Assembly: GCA_018881555.1 (NCBI GenBank)
Contig: JACAXG010000007.1
Span: 16,349,235 to 16,413,234, forward strand
Direction: 5' to 3'
Source: Amblyornis subalaris
Lineage: Eukaryota; Chordata; Aves; Passeriformes; Ptilonorhynchidae
DNA: 64,000 nt
The translations under genes were made by a program, and so were the position numbers. Within the stretch, counting starts at the first letter, position 1. Each line of letters begins with the position of its first letter. Below are positions 39,547-51,845 of this stretch, in pieces. Below the pieces are notes generated by a model. The model worked only from the letters and a program-made list of their open reading frames with translations. It was not told where the DNA came from and did no database searches.

Positions 39547-39563
39547 AAAAAAAAAAAAAAAAA
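39547..39563. repeat. Poly(A) tract
   Basis: Seventeen consecutive A with no recognisable retroposon body beside them. Confidence 0.9.
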
Positions 39564-40990
39564 GACAAAGCAGTGACTGGCAGGCAATTGGTCCAAATGG
39601 ATCACATACACTTTTATTGGATATGCTGGATATGGTGATATAATAGCCCAGGAAGACAAATTATGTATCAATAAAATTCTGTGATGTCTGTTGTGATGTC
39701 TGTTTCTCAGAAAGTACATATGCACACTTTTTTTTTTACTGGCATGTATGTATATACCACCTATCCAAAGGCAACTTAATATCATTTTGTAGTGGGATAG
39801 GTGTAACACAGGGCTATAAAATGAGTTATTACACCAAGTTATGTATCCTCTCTTATAGTCACATGCATACAAGAAGCATTGTGTATATCTATACCATGGA
39901 TTTTTTCAGTCATGGGCCTTCCAAAGCTTTAGGACTTCTACAGTTGCTATAGAGGAGCTCAGCAGTCTGGAAGTGATTTCTTTTTTCAATTTGACAGATC
40001 ACATGGCTATTCTTTTTCAGCACTGATTAGAAGATCCACCCACAAACTTTATTGCCAACATGAAACATTAGACAATGAGAGATGCTACATTCTAGGCTAA
40101 AATATAACACTGGTCAACAGTGCTTCCAATGACCCAAGACACTGTATCTGCAACAAAACTATTTCCTTATTAAATCATCCTTTTTTGGAATTTGTATGAT
40201 AGACATCAAGCCCTTCTGAAATACACTTGATAGATGTGTCACATTCAGTGTAAGAAATCAGTACTATTAACCACAGGCCAGCAGGTATCTCTAAAATCTC
40301 CACCTGTTCCTGTTTTTCCAAGTGTACTTGGAAGCAATTGTACTTTTATCTTCACCTTCCACGGTCAAACAGAGTATTTTTGTACAACAGACCTGATATT
40401 GTTTCACATGATTAAAGAAATACAGAATCTAACTAATTCACATTATATGAATCATCTACTATGAATTTTCCTTTTATCTTCCAGCATCAGAGCTACCCAA
40501 TACAAACCCCTCAGGAATGCAAGTGAACAGAGCTATCTCTAGCTAAAGTCTGACCTTGAAAAACAAAATTTTTTCTGGGCTCCAGCTATTCTCCAAAGTC
40601 ATCTATAAATGACATTTATTTTAAGCAGTTTGTCTAAGATGGAAGGCCAGACAATGATTGTTAAACATTCCAGAAACTATTATTAACCTCACAAAAAATT
40701 ATTCATGGATGAACAGTTTTAAAAGTTGCTAATAGCAAACAAAGGCCTAAAGAAAATCTAAATGCACTCTGTCTCATTTAAATCTCAAGTTTTCCTTTGT
40801 TCCCCATGACATGGTGTAAAAAGTATAAAAGTATTGTTTTATTCATCCCAGTCCTATCTCCTGTTTCTTCACCTTGACTCAATTGTTGTCATTCCATGCA
40901 ATTAAAAAAATACTGATAGTAGAAGCAGCCAGAAGAACACTCACACATCTTTGTGAAAGAGTCAGACATACTACATGCTCACACATGNAC

Positions 40991-41030
40991 ATTACATATA
41001 TATATATACACGTATACGTATACATATAAC
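40991..41030. repeat. TA-rich microsatellite with perfect palindrome
   Basis: A run of TA units passes into ACACGTATACGTATACATAT. It contains the 12-base perfect palindrome GTATACGTATAC at 41012-41023. Confidence 0.85.
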
Positions 41031-41889
41031 CAGTAGCTGCTGCAGGAAGAAAATGTCTGCTGAGTTTAGCAGGTCCAATTCAATCAATGCATGCACTCGG
41101 CAAAACCATAGCTCAGGAAGCTTTTCAAGGAAAATGCCAAGCCAAGTCAGATGTGGCTCTATTCAGTCTGTCCTGCCTTCATTACCTGCCAGACATNAGA
41201 CTTTTGGCGAACTTCACTGTCAAAATTATCTTCTTTTTCAACCTATCTCACCTTATCACTGGCCACTATGAGCTGCTCCTTGGCTCCTTTTGTCCAGTTT
41301 AGCAATTAAAGTCTTTGCCATCACAGTCCCTGTCCCCAACTCCATTTCAATATGCATTTCCCAGTTCATCTTTCAACANTCATCCTAATTCCCATTAAAG
41401 TACCAGCATTCACATTCCTAANTTTATATTTGGTCTTTTTCCACTTACTAAATATTTGGTGAGCAACACAAAGGCTTTCTAAAGCATTCATTCCCACTGA
41501 CTTTACAGTACAGAATCAACTCTNTAAGGGGAATTAATGCTGAGCACACTGAAATACCTACAGCTGGTATTCTGAACGTTTCCTTTGGCACCTCTGGCTT
41601 TCTAGGAACATACATGGCAGCTGGTGGGATGTCTAACACATGTCTAGGGCTGAGATCTCCTTTCTAGGAAAAAATGCATCACTGCAGTTACTATTATGTT
41701 AGTACTCCTGACAAAAAGCTACAATAAATTTTCTTTTTAGTTCTTATTTGGTGTGACAGGGATGACTACTGCTTAATTATATATGTAAATAAAGTAGTGG
41801 CCATCACCTTTCTATGATGATGTTGCTCTGAGTTAATGATGAAGCAGGACATGGAGAGGATGTGGGACATGTCAGTGTTAATGGAGATT

Positions 41890-42290
41890 TATGCAGTAGT
41901 GACATTTGATCAAATCTGCTTGGCAAAGTCTTAGGTTTCATTAGTTAAAGACGTAAAGCAGTCTGTCTGATTAAAGGGAGAAAAAGCAGTGGGGAGCTCA
42001 CATAAATTACTACAGCTCAATTAGGTGCAGACAGTTTAGTGAGTGTTTATTACCAGTAGAAAGGAAGATTTTCCAATTAGATTAAAAGGTTTTGAAAACA
42101 ACTCTTATAGTGCACAGTGATTTAGACCCATTGCCGGAATAATACATTGTGAGAAGCTGCATTGATTAAAAGTAAGCTGGTAAGTTATCTGCATTGCTTT
42201 ATTGTTTATCAATGGAGCCCCTGCTGCCTAGGTACAATTTACCTCACAAGATCAATGTCTGGACTTGGCTAATTTTCTCCTGGCTGAAGA
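41890..42290. promoter_or_regulatory. Possible conserved non-coding element
   Basis: Four hundred bases without repeats or open frames are dense in TAAT/ATTA cores. SOX/FOX-like words such as ATTGTTTATCAATGG (near 42203) and CAATTAGATTAAAAGG (near 42075) also occur. This composition is the most enhancer-like in the window. Evidence is motif density alone. Confidence 0.25.
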
Positions 42291-44511
42291 TTTATATGGA
42301 TGTAAAGGGCATCTACATCGTGTCTGAAAATACTGAGGAGATTTATTCAGGATGATCATCAAGGAAGTGAAGTTGTATCAATCACCAGAAGTGTATCCTG
42401 GCCATGCTGTGCCCTTCAGGCTGGCATCCCTGATACAAAACTGGATTTAAAGACAAGATATTTTAATCAGAAAGGATCTTCATTCCAGTGAGGTTCCACA
42501 GGCTCATTGTGAAAACTGAAAAGGCACTAAAACAAAAGNGGAAGTATATAGTGCTCAGATAGTGATCAGCCAGTGTTTCTGACAAATGATTGAAGGTACT
42601 TGGTGTACAGTGCAAGCCTGTGATTCATGAATCCCAGTGTCCAACGGTGCAGAATGGGACTTCCAGCAGTGCTGAGCTAGCTGGAGTCCAGGTCTGCTTT
42701 GCCAAAGGATTTTTGGATATGAGCTGTGAAAGGTAGGGGGTCATTGTCCATGGCTCTGAATGACTGATTGATTCCCATGCGGAATGGCATGGGGAAGGCT
42801 GGGGGAAAAGGAGAAAAGGAAAAGAAAATGAATGATATTTAAATTCTTTATACCCCTACTGTGCCCTTCAGATCACACGAAGGCCTGCAGCTGCTTCTAA
42901 TCTCTGTCTCCCAGAATTGTCTATTGTGAAGACTGGAGGAATTGAGACCAAAAAGTGGAGAAATAAATAATATAATTCTNGTTTTACAAGTTTAATTCAA
43001 TAATGACACATTATTTTGTGTTCCACATGGAATCCTTTCTTCTACCTTGTATGTAAATAGGACTCAGAAGAATCCAAATGTTACAATTTGGACTTTCATA
43101 TCTTTCTTTCTTTTCCCTGCACATTTGCACACACAGCATTTCTCTTCTGTTAATGTGGGTCTGCAAAGTTTAAAATTAAACCAATGCCATCAGAGATGCT
43201 GACACTGTTCTGACCAACTGCCATGAAAGCAGAATTGAGCCCTTCCTTTGGCTGTAACAATAAGCCATTTGGGATTCAGAAAAGTGCATAGGAGTGGGGA
43301 AGGAACTACGGCATAGTGTCTTCCACAGAAAAATGAAAATCTGGTATGCAGGGGCTATTGTCCTTCATTGCACTAACATGCTACATGTTCTCCAAATACA
43401 CAGAAAAGTTCATTCTCCACCTAAAAGCTTCCACATATTTAGAGGNAGGACAGGAAGTTCTTCTGTATAAACATTTTTTTGTGTACAAAAACCTAATTTA
43501 AACACAGATGTGTGAGCACAGACTGTGGGACAAAAGGCCCACAACAAAATATTTGTTTTTAAAATAATGGTTCAATGAAGCTACAACAGTGTGGTACTTA
43601 CTCACCTGAATAATCCCATAGTCCTATATTCACGTGCTCACTGCATGCTCCTAAATTACACATTTGAGCCCTTACAGCCTTAGTTCTTAACTCATAATGA
43701 GCAGAGTTCACATAGTCCATATTTAAACCACTTTGTCCCGTACAGTTAAGCCACAAAGCTTTCTCTGGAGATTCTTCTCTACATCTCTGCAGATATCACT
43801 GCCCTAACCATAACTACACTTCACCAGAACAACCAGCAACCATTTTTCAACCAAAAAAGGCACATTCAAATATCTCCAGGCACCTCAGATATTACCACTT
43901 GCTTTATTATATTAAACTGCTCATGAATAAAACATTGATATTCTTTTTAATGTAAATATTACATTGCTGTTGGATAGCAAAACTGAGCTTTTGGTTCATT
44001 TTCTTTATAATTGGAAGGGCTTGTCATTTAAGGAAACAATTAACATTTTTTACAAGCAACAAGATGGTGAATGACACCTACTATTACACTAAATACATTT
44101 ACTTCTGATTTATTGGCACATAGCAACCTTTTCTAACACTGTAGGCCAATATCCATTTTCACTTAATTAAACTCATTATAACAACACTTTGCTACATGGA
44201 GGGGAAAAACACCNAAATAAACAAACAAAAAAAGCTCATATTTCATAATTAACTGTTCAAAATTAAGGTCATAGGGTAATTATGCAGCAGATTCCCTAGT
44301 ATTAAACTGCTACTGTTACTAATAGGAAAAATATCTGGCAAAGCTGTAGATATAAGAGGAGGACTCAGGCTTTTGGTCTTAGCTACAGAATTGGAACACT
44401 CTTGAAGCTTAGTCATGTCTTGGGACAAAAGCAGCAACATCCTGCATTTCTCAGATTGCTTATTGACTTTTCAGTGATAAAATTGCCTGTGTCATCCTAA
44501 CTGCTCTCTTC

Positions 44512-44530
44512 CAAAAAAAAAAAAAAAATA
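44512..44530. repeat. Poly(A) tract
   Basis: An A-run of about 17 bases is interrupted by T, G and an N shortly afterwards. The N suggests uncertain length. Confidence 0.8.
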
Positions 44531-45475
44531 GAANAAAAAAGTCCCTTTTTATTCAGGGCTAAATGCACAGCATAGATAGAAACCGCATTTACCCCCACAA
44601 TTGGTGATAGGGCATTTTCATACTTTTTTTTTAATTCAGTGGTAAAGAAGGTTAAATATAGGAGACAAGAATTTAAATTATTAATCCCCAATAAACCTAC
44701 ATCCTTCTAAAATTATATCTAAGCAATTTCAAAGTAAAATAAAATCTCNGAACCCAATTTTTTTCTGAAATGTAGTGTGACACATTATTTTGTTTTAAAT
44801 TTACCAGCATCGTGGTTTGATGTAATTCACGTGAAGTATTTAATACGGACATAGTCAAAATCACATGTGGAACTCATGTGCTCAGATCCTTTTCTTTCTA
44901 ATAGGATTTACTCATGCAACTCCTGAGTGGAGATTAAAACTTCACCCTGCACACAAACCCTTTCCATTCTCCTGTTAATCACGAGGTCAAAGCTAAACTG
45001 CAGCCTGTCAGAACTCCTAATGGATATGGTTTACACATCATAGCTGGTTGCTTGCTCAGCACCAGCCTGTGCTATCTGGAGGCCAAAGATAAGTGCTCTG
45101 GGATTACCTTTAAAACAATCCACCCAGCTCTTTTGTCACTAAGAGCAGAAAGTCAGGGAAAAAATGGAACTGTAATCCTTGCTTTTGTGGACTGACCAAT
45201 TTTTAGCAATTGAAGGTTCAGAAAAAAGCCCTTGAAAATCAGTATCAAAGCTCGACCAAAGTGCTGCAGCTGTTACAAGGTCAGGATGTCTAGTTCAACT
45301 GCCTCTCCTCTTCCCCTCTCCCTCAACCTTTTTGGCTACTTTACTCCTTCCTGTTCAGACTATGAGACTTTTTACAGTGGGTGTGGGTTTTGGTGGTTTG
45401 TTTAAAGAAAGAAAGAAATCCGTAACAAGCACCTTCATTCCCGACTGTTGCCACCATGTACAGGTAGAATGATGA

Positions 45476-45820
45476 AATCAAAGAATCATTAAGATTGGAA
45501 AAGACCTCTAAGATCGTTGAGTCCAACCACTAACCCAGCACTGCCGAGTTCACCACCAAACCATGTCCATAAGCACCACACCTACACGTCTTTTAAATAC
45601 CTCTGCCATTTCCCTGGACAGCTTGTTTCAGTGCTTGGTCAGCCTTTCTGTGATGGNATTTTTTCCTAATAACCAATCTAAACCTCCCCTGGCACAGCCT
45701 GAGGCCATTTCGTCCAATTGCTTTTNAATTGGGAGAAGAGACCAACCCAGTCCAACTCCCTTTCAGGCAGTTGTAGAGAGCAGTAAGGCTTCCCCTGAGC
45801 TTCCTTTGCACCGTTGGCCC
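45476..45820 (-). mobile_element. CR1 LINE, 5'-truncated 3' end, reverse orientation
   Basis: Read on the - strand this is a CR1 3' end. The + strand shows its complement: AAGAATCATTAAGATTGGAA, GACCTCTAAGATCGTTGAGT, CCAACCACTAACCCAGCACT, ACACGTCTTTTAAATACCTC and CAGCTTGTTTCAGTGCTTGG in order. Just after these come the AACCTCCCCTGGCACAGC and CATTTCGTCC blocks. Similarity fades around 45820. A terminal octamer-like ATCAAAGAATCATT marks the 3' end. Confidence 0.93.
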
Positions 45821-46370
45821 GTAACTTCCATGGAGCAATGGAGAACAGACAGTTGAGAATGGAAACTGCTCTGCAAGGCCCACCAGGGGCCATGTAGCCC
45901 TCCAGACCAACTGGTTATTCCTTCAGCCACATCCAAAGGGGTTCATGGTGTTGAGCTCCAGAATCCTGAGCCCTTGTTACCCACAGCTCCTATCACTGCC
46001 CCAAATTTCAAGGATCATGGCTGAACAAAAACNGCTTGAAAGGCGGTGTTTTAACTTCTCAAAGGTAAAGACTCTCAGAAATGATCTGACTTGGTTTTGC
46101 CACTTCAAAAAGTGAAACGTTCCAATTTCTAACCGTGAGCATTTCATTTTCTGAAGGAATTCATAAGATATATGGGTGGATACAATTATGACTGTAGAAT
46201 CATCACATCCACTAGTCAAAGCTGGTTTCCATACAACTTGTTAATTTTTCCACAGTGTTCCAGTATCTCTCAAGGGCCATAAAATACAGTGCAGTGCTTC
46301 ATAGTCTTCAGTGCTTTTAAAATGCAGAAGCAGAAGAATATGGATCTCTCCACACTCAACAGACCACGAA

Positions 46371-46376
46371 TTTAAT
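46371..46376 (-). terminator. Candidate poly(A) signal for the minus-strand gene
   Basis: ATTAAA on the - strand lies about 430 bases downstream of the TAA stop at 46804. Another ATTAAA at 46792-46787 is only 12 bases past the stop, which is too close to be likely. No AATAAA on this strand was noticed in between. Short hexamers occur by chance, so this is only the best candidate. Confidence 0.2.
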
Positions 46377-46619
46377 TTATCAAGCAGATTAATTATTATT
46401 TTACCTTGAAATTTCTTCCAAGGTATTAGCAAATATTAGCTGTAANTTGTACTCGCTTTTCATTTTAAAACTTTGGAAAAAAAAAGAAAAAAAATGCTAC
46501 TGTGTTAAGTCCACATGACAAAAAATACAGAATGAACAAAAATTGTTCCTCTTCTTCTGTTGGACTACCTGAAAAATCCTCAAACAAATGCACATTCATG
46601 CTAGGAACCCAACTGTGTT

Positions 46620-46700
46620 CTTGAAGCACCAAAGAGGAAGTGAAAAGAACAAAAACAAACAAATAAACAAGAGAAAAAAATCCAAACAAACAAAAAACGG
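46620..46700. repeat. A-rich simple sequence (AAAC/AAAT-like)
   Basis: Imperfect AAAC, AAAT and A-run units occur over about 70 bases, just downstream of the minus-strand gene's stop codon. Confidence 0.7.
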
Positions 46701-46803
46701 CAACCACAGAGGAATTAAAAGGATCAAATCCAGTCAAACACACAGTATACAGCATACCACCAGGAGTGAGAAACNCCTTGGGGTCTTTTAATGATGTGAC
46801 AAG

Positions 46804-47022
46804 TTATGCTTGCTTATAAACTTGATTGAAAAGAGCTGCATCTGCAGGTGCAACAACCAGCTCACCATGGGCTTCAACTCTGAACCCACACATTTCAAAT
46901 TCAAAGCTCTGCATGCTTTGGATACACTGGGTCTTGTTCATATGTACAACACTGGCTGGCACATATTTCCCCTGCAGACTTAAAGCTGCAGGGGGAAGGC
47001 ACAGACCAACCACATACCAGTT
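46804..47022 (-). CDS. Terminal coding exon of an unidentified gene (exon 7 of the model)
   Basis: On the - strand a good acceptor (TTCAATTTTCTTTGCAG) precedes an open 219-base stretch that begins AAC TGG TAT GTG. It runs 72 codons to a TAA stop at 46806-46804. The peptide starts NWYVVGLCLPPAALSLQGKY and ends ALFNQVYKQA. It mixes hydrophobic, Cys and charged residues as a folded domain would. The other two frames are closed within the exon. It joins in phase 0 to the exon at 47544-47413. I do not recognise the family. The beta-strand-like pattern (short hydrophobic runs between polar turns) could fit a small beta domain, but that is a guess. Host gene function is unknown. A transcript is needed to confirm it; the splice site and long frame make it the best-supported exon here. 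Confidence 0.6.
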   Translation of the reverse strand, partial: NWYVVGLCLPPAALSLQGKYVPASVVHMNKTQCIQSMQSFEFEMCGFRVEAHGELVVAPADAALFNQVYKQA

Positions 47023-47412
47023 CTGCAAAGAAAATTGAACCTTGCTTTACCGTCTTGAAGGGCTGCGAGGCCTGCTGAATGCCCTGTCATATTTCTTTCC
47101 CTGGAAGAACTCTCTAGGTTAATGAGCAAAGACCACTCCACCCTAAACGTCACCCCAAATCAGGAAGTGCTTACTCAGTTCTGTCCCTGGGGAACAAGTT
47201 TGTGGTGGACCAGTGCACACTGTGATTCCTACTGGTATTATGGCTGCATCTGCCATGTATGTATGAAAACGTCCCAGGCTGTTTTCTCTCCTGCCACCAC
47301 TGCACGTGCACCATCAGCACTCACATGCCGTTTCTATAACTTTAGCCGCAAAAGACAAATGTGCAAGCAAATGAGCAGTTGCAAATGTAATGGTTATATT
47401 TTTTTTTCTTAC

Positions 47413-47544
47413 CTGATCTTTTGCAATGTGTGTCCTGAACTGCTCCATTCTCAACTTTAAAACACAGTCACCACAGCAAGAAGGAAGACTGTCACTCACA
47501 GGAAACATGCCAACAGCTTCTTTTGAGTATTGCCAGTCAAGANG
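47413..47544 (-). CDS. Coding exon of the unidentified gene (exon 6 of the model)
   Basis: A pyrimidine-rich tract (ATTTCTTCCCTTTTTATTTCC) precedes the acceptor, which ends in GAAAAG, a less usual form. The donor is CAG|GTAAGAAA. The 132 bases encode 44 residues in phase 0, with one N in the first codon. The peptide contains LDWQYSKEAVGMFPVSDSLP followed by SCCGDCVLKLRMEQFRTHI. The CC-x-x-C cluster could be structural or metal-binding. The exon end is phase 0, matching the start of the terminal exon 390 bases away. The open frame also continues upstream of the acceptor, so the true exon start could be a little further 5'. The protein is not recognised. Confidence 0.55.
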
Positions 47545-49428
47545 CTTTTCAGGAAATAAAAAGGGAAGAAATATCTGACAAGTTTAAATTTTACAAGAAG
47601 TTATTAATTCTGCATGGTAGTTAATTATTCTAATATTTTATATGATTATACCAGCTCTTACTAAAATAAAAGGGATGATCATGCAAGTCCCTTAAGTCCT
47701 AGCACCGATTTTATGACAAAATATCTTCTCTTCCAGCCTCACAACACCAGAACCTATTATTAAAATCAATAGAAGCTGCTGTACTAAAAAATTTGTGTGC
47801 TGCTTCTTTTTTGTGGTGGTTAATATAACAGAAGTCTTTGCAATCAAGTCAGGTATGCTCAGAACTTCAAAGAAACATGTTCCAGATTAGTGAAGCAGGA
47901 CAAACCCAAAATGAGTTATTCCAAACCAATGCCTGATTAGAATACCTTTCAGCCTAAGAGNTGTGCTGGACATTGTTTAGTTACCTTATAAATACCTTAT
48001 AAATTACCTGCACTTATCTTCATACGGATCNTTTTTTTCTTTTAGAAACAAAAGATCAACGGTTTTCATCAGTGTTCTGCTTTCAAAAATGTTTCAAAAC
48101 ATGTTTTCATGGCTGCAGAGTTTTGTTCCCCNTTTGAGCGTACTGATTAAATGAAGGGACTTCACAAATCATTTTGTGCTATGAATTTTTCAGAGCTATG
48201 ATTGTTGAGAACGATTTTGTAGTAGGAAGAGTCATAGTAGCTAAGCATTGACCTTATTAGGTTGGAATAAAAAAATTACCAATGATTACAGTGAATTTAA
48301 GACACTTTGTTGCTGAACAATGCAATGAAACATTGCAGAATNCTTTTTAATTGGTAGTTAGCTTTCAGTGTTCTGCTAAGACCTGCAGCTTACATCTATT
48401 CAGCACACACAGAAAATAAGTTTTACATCTGCTCTCAATATGATTAGTCAGAATTAGCAAACATTTTATCCATTTTCAAAAGTTCTTATATATTAAACGT
48501 TTCTTTTTTTCTTAGCTCTATCCCACTTCAAATATCAATGGGAAAAGTTATGGAACAACAACATTTAGGAATTTATAAACTATCTTGTGGGTGCCTCATT
48601 CCAGAAGACTCAAGGGCTTTTTCATGGTTAGGGGGTTAAGCTTTTTTGTCCTTCTTTTCAATTGCACATCCAAATCTAAGGAGTGGTACCAGTGAAAATA
48701 AAGATGGAGAAAAGCTACTTCAGCTACATCACATTAAGCTACATTATATAGGTCAGCTCCTCAGCATACTCCCTGACAAATATTCTCCATTACTTTTACA
48801 GGGTGTGGGGTATTGTTTTCAGTGTAAATAATTAGTATGACAAGAGTCAGAGGTACGTGTAATATAGCTTTGGCAGTTTGAGAATTCTCTCATTCCAGCA
48901 ATACCATTTGGAGATTTTTCCAGCACTGGAAATTTGTGAGATAACAAATTCTGAAAAGACACTGCCTGGATTTCCAAATTATTGTGGTTTATTTTGTTTT
49001 GTTTTCTTATTTTTTAATTATTTAAATTCCAGTATTTGAACTGCCAGTATCCTGAGGATTGTATAAATGAAACCCATCTAAAGCCTGATGCTTTTTTTTC
49101 TTGGTACAGCAACACAATGCCATATTTTAAGTTTAGTATTTTGTAAAACACAAGGAAAACTCTGATGAAAGTAATGTGGGGAGGAATAGCACTTCGTTAT
49201 TTGGCATAGCACAATAGCACAGGCGGTCCCTGTCATTATCCACCAACAACATCAATACTTTTCTATTATTTCAACTTTCTACTCTCTTTGAGAAACACAG
49301 TGAAAAAACGAGTAGTGGTAAGTAATGACTTCACTATTTTCCCCTTTGTCTAGTTTACCCTGTTTGCCTGGCTTAGAAGGATGATGCAGACAGATCTCTT
49401 TGGAGATACCTTTCCCTTCACCAGGATT

Positions 49429-49572
49429 CTATTTGTCACCAGGGATGAACTTGTTCTTAATAGCAAGGAAGTCTTTGCCTATGGCCAAGTAATGGTACTT
49501 GTAGGTGTCACCTTCCAACCATGGTGCCGTAGACCCTGCAGGAGCTCCCTCAGTTGACTGGGGGCTCTCCAT
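49429..49572 (-). other. Small open frame inside an intron of the minus-strand gene
   Basis: A 47-codon frame starts at ATG 49572 in a good context (CTCC ATG G) and stops at TAG 49429. The peptide begins MESPQSTEGAPAGSTAPWLE and its second half is rich in Lys, Tyr and Ile. Downstream sequence on the same strand keeps a coding-like look for another ~100 bases. It could be a decayed retrocopy, an unmodelled exon, or chance. I know no matching family. Confidence 0.2.
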
Positions 49573-49778
49573 GGAGGTGTGGGGGAACAGAACATGTGGG
49601 AATTGTTGGATTCATCAGGGTTGTGGGAGATGTCATTACCTAGCAGAGTAAAATCTTCTTATGAGTGTGGTTATCAACATCATTCCAATGAAAGATGGAC
49701 AGGTGGGTGGCTGAATAAATTCCAGAAGTACAGAATCAGGTATGGAAAACTGTGTACCTCATTCTGCTGCATTCATTA

Positions 49779-49932
49779 TGCGCCATCCCTGGAGCTGTGC
49801 AAGGCCAGGTTGGATGGAGCTCTGAGCAGCCTGATCTAGAGTATTGTATTCCTGCTCTTGGCAGGGAGGTTGGAACTAGATGATGGTAAAGGACACTGCC
49901 AGCCCAAACCATTCAACAATTCTGTGATTCTG
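49779..49932 (+). mobile_element. CR1 LINE fragment, 3' end
   Basis: The CR1 3' core is recognisable: CCATCCCTGGAGCTGTGCAA, GGCCAGGTTGGATGGAGCTC, CTGAGCAGCCTGATCTAG and GGCAGGGAGGTTGGAACTAG, then AACCATTCAACAATTCTGTG with the terminal octamer. Only ~155 bases remain. It lies in the intron next to the 29-bp candidate exon of the minus-strand gene and is inserted in the opposite orientation to that gene. Confidence 0.93.
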
Positions 49933-49956
49933 CTCTCTGAGATGTGAATCCCTCAC

Positions 49957-49985
49957 AAGGGCTCTAAGGGTGCTGGGAACCACCC
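49957..49985 (-). CDS. Candidate 29-bp microexon of the unidentified gene (exon 5)
   Basis: The - strand has a very strong acceptor (CTTTGTCCCTTTCTTTTAG) and, 29 bases later, a usable donor (CCCTT|GTGAGG). The two bases after the acceptor complete the codon left open by exon 4 (T+GG = Trp). The remaining 27 bases encode VVPSTLRAL and end in phase 0, as exon 6 requires. So the exon is the right length to bridge two exons that otherwise do not match in phase. It starts only about 25 bases from the CR1 3' end. Phase fit has a one-in-three chance and the exon is tiny, so support is modest. Confidence 0.3.
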
Positions 49986-51845
49986 CTAAAAGAAAGGGAC
50001 AAAGGAAGTATTTCCTCTGCTTATAGGCTGTATAGTTTCAACATGGAAAAAACAATACAAGTTTTCCTTTCTTTTTTGTATGTCTCTGACAGACTTTTCA
50101 GCTCTGTTGGGTCAGTCTGGCTGTAAATAAATTCCCTNTACCAAAGACAGAGAGCAAATGATTCCATGTTGTGCAGAATAATAAAGTTAAACAACTTCTG
50201 GCTTACTTAGAAAAGAATTAGAAGAAAAATCTAATGCTTGTACTTTAGTTTGTACTGTACGAATAGAGGATGGCATCCAGTAAGGAAGAACAGATGCCTT
50301 CTAGGAAGGAAAAAGTTTAGAATAGAGAAAAATTCTTGCAAGAACAGTCTTCCTTTATCAGGAAGCTGTAAAAAAAGATATTTTGAGCAGCTNGTGAAGA
50401 TCACCATGAAAGGAATTTCTCCTTTGGAAGGAGCTTTCAGCTTGTCTCTGTCAGTAACGCACTAATGCTGGATTAAATTCTGTGTGGAAAAAGAAAATTA
50501 TTCACTAAATATAACTTAACCTGAATTGAAGAAGTTATTTTCAAATCCTCTCTAGCTCATTACAAAGAAAATTCTTTAATGTCAAATTGCATCCAAGAGA
50601 TTTATCCAGCTACTGTAGTAATTAGTGAACCATATTAAGATCTTTATATATTGGGTTTGGCTGTACATCTCTCCTTGCAATTACTAGCCATCCTAAAACT
50701 AGCAGAATGTATCTGGTGGACACAAAATACAGAGGTTAACTTGAACATGTGGGCAGTCAACAGTTTTGAGAAGAACTACTGCTGAAGCAATTGTGAGAAT
50801 TCAAAGAAGAAATTCAAAAAACCCCTTTATTGTGGTTTAAAAGGTTAAAGATGAATTGGTCAATTTGCATTTTTCCACAACCTTTATATTCAGAATCTTA
50901 AACTCATAGTCATCCTCTCCAATTCACACCCCCTTTATATCCTTTAACAAACCTCAGGTGCTCTCTGTCTTTCCTTGTGGTTCCTCAACATGCAAGAGTT
51001 GCATAAGTGTGGTGCCAGGAAAATAAGTGACATCCATCTGAAGTTCAGCTGACAGGCCAGTGATGCTGAAGGCATCTCAGAGCCACTGAAATTTGCAAAC
51101 ATTAGGTGAAAAATTACAGGACCAATTCAAATCTTCTCTTAGTTAGAATGCAATGTGGATTTTTACCAATAATAAAGACAGGACTGGATAATCAAGCTAC
51201 CTTGAAAACGAAAAAAAAAGGTTTGTGAATTGATAAGTAAATATTTCCAATTAATTCAGTTGGGGAGGACATATAAACAGTATCAATAGATCCAAACCTT
51301 TCACAAAAAAAAAAAAAGCAGAAAACCTTCCCACAGGATTCTAATAGAACAGAAGTCTAAAACAGTTCAAGAAACTTAACAGCATGCTGCACAACAGACA
51401 GTTCTAAGAGAAATGTTTGCTGTTTGGGAAGCAAGTATTACAGTCAACACGAAGAAGCCCATCTTTTCTATTTTATTTGTACATAACTTTTCAGTTCCTC
51501 TAACACACGTCCGCAGAAAGAAAANACCTATCTGAAATTAAATAGATGGTTTCACCCATCTTTGCAACAACTACAATTTTTTAGGTAAAAGCCAAGAATT
51601 CTAGTTTGAAAACAACTCNAAAATGTATTGAACCAACTATCATTCCTTCTGCGTGCAGATATGAATACATAGGTGGGGAATTGTGAGTACATTACTGGTT
51701 TCTGCAGCATACAGAATAAAAGCATTCACTGCATAGTCACACAACTGAACTCAGAGTGACTATATTTCTATTTTGGACAGTATGCCAGTAAATACAATAA
51801 TCTATCTTGAATTTCTAAAGTTTCTGGCAATATAGTGGTGCTCAC

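Larger units (their letters stand above)
37970..45470. other. Non-coding stretch with simple repeats
   Basis: No gene is recognised. The stretch holds a poly(A) tract, a TA-rich palindromic microsatellite and a possible regulatory element, listed separately. At 39675-39705 the word TGTGATGTCTGT is tandemly doubled. Confidence 0.55.

Noticed and set aside
45563..45910. Overlapping frames on both strands of about 100 codons
   Set aside because: They lie in or next to the CR1 fragment at 45476-45820 and are not independent genes.
47122..47460. 112-codon open frame on the + strand
   Set aside because: It lies over the antisense of candidate exon 6 and its intron. It is a shadow of the better-supported minus-strand frame.
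50940..51090. Acceptor TTTGCAAATTTCAG followed by about 46 open codons on the minus strand
   Set aside because: The open frame needs two bases from the previous exon while exon 4 supplies one, and the donor is weak.
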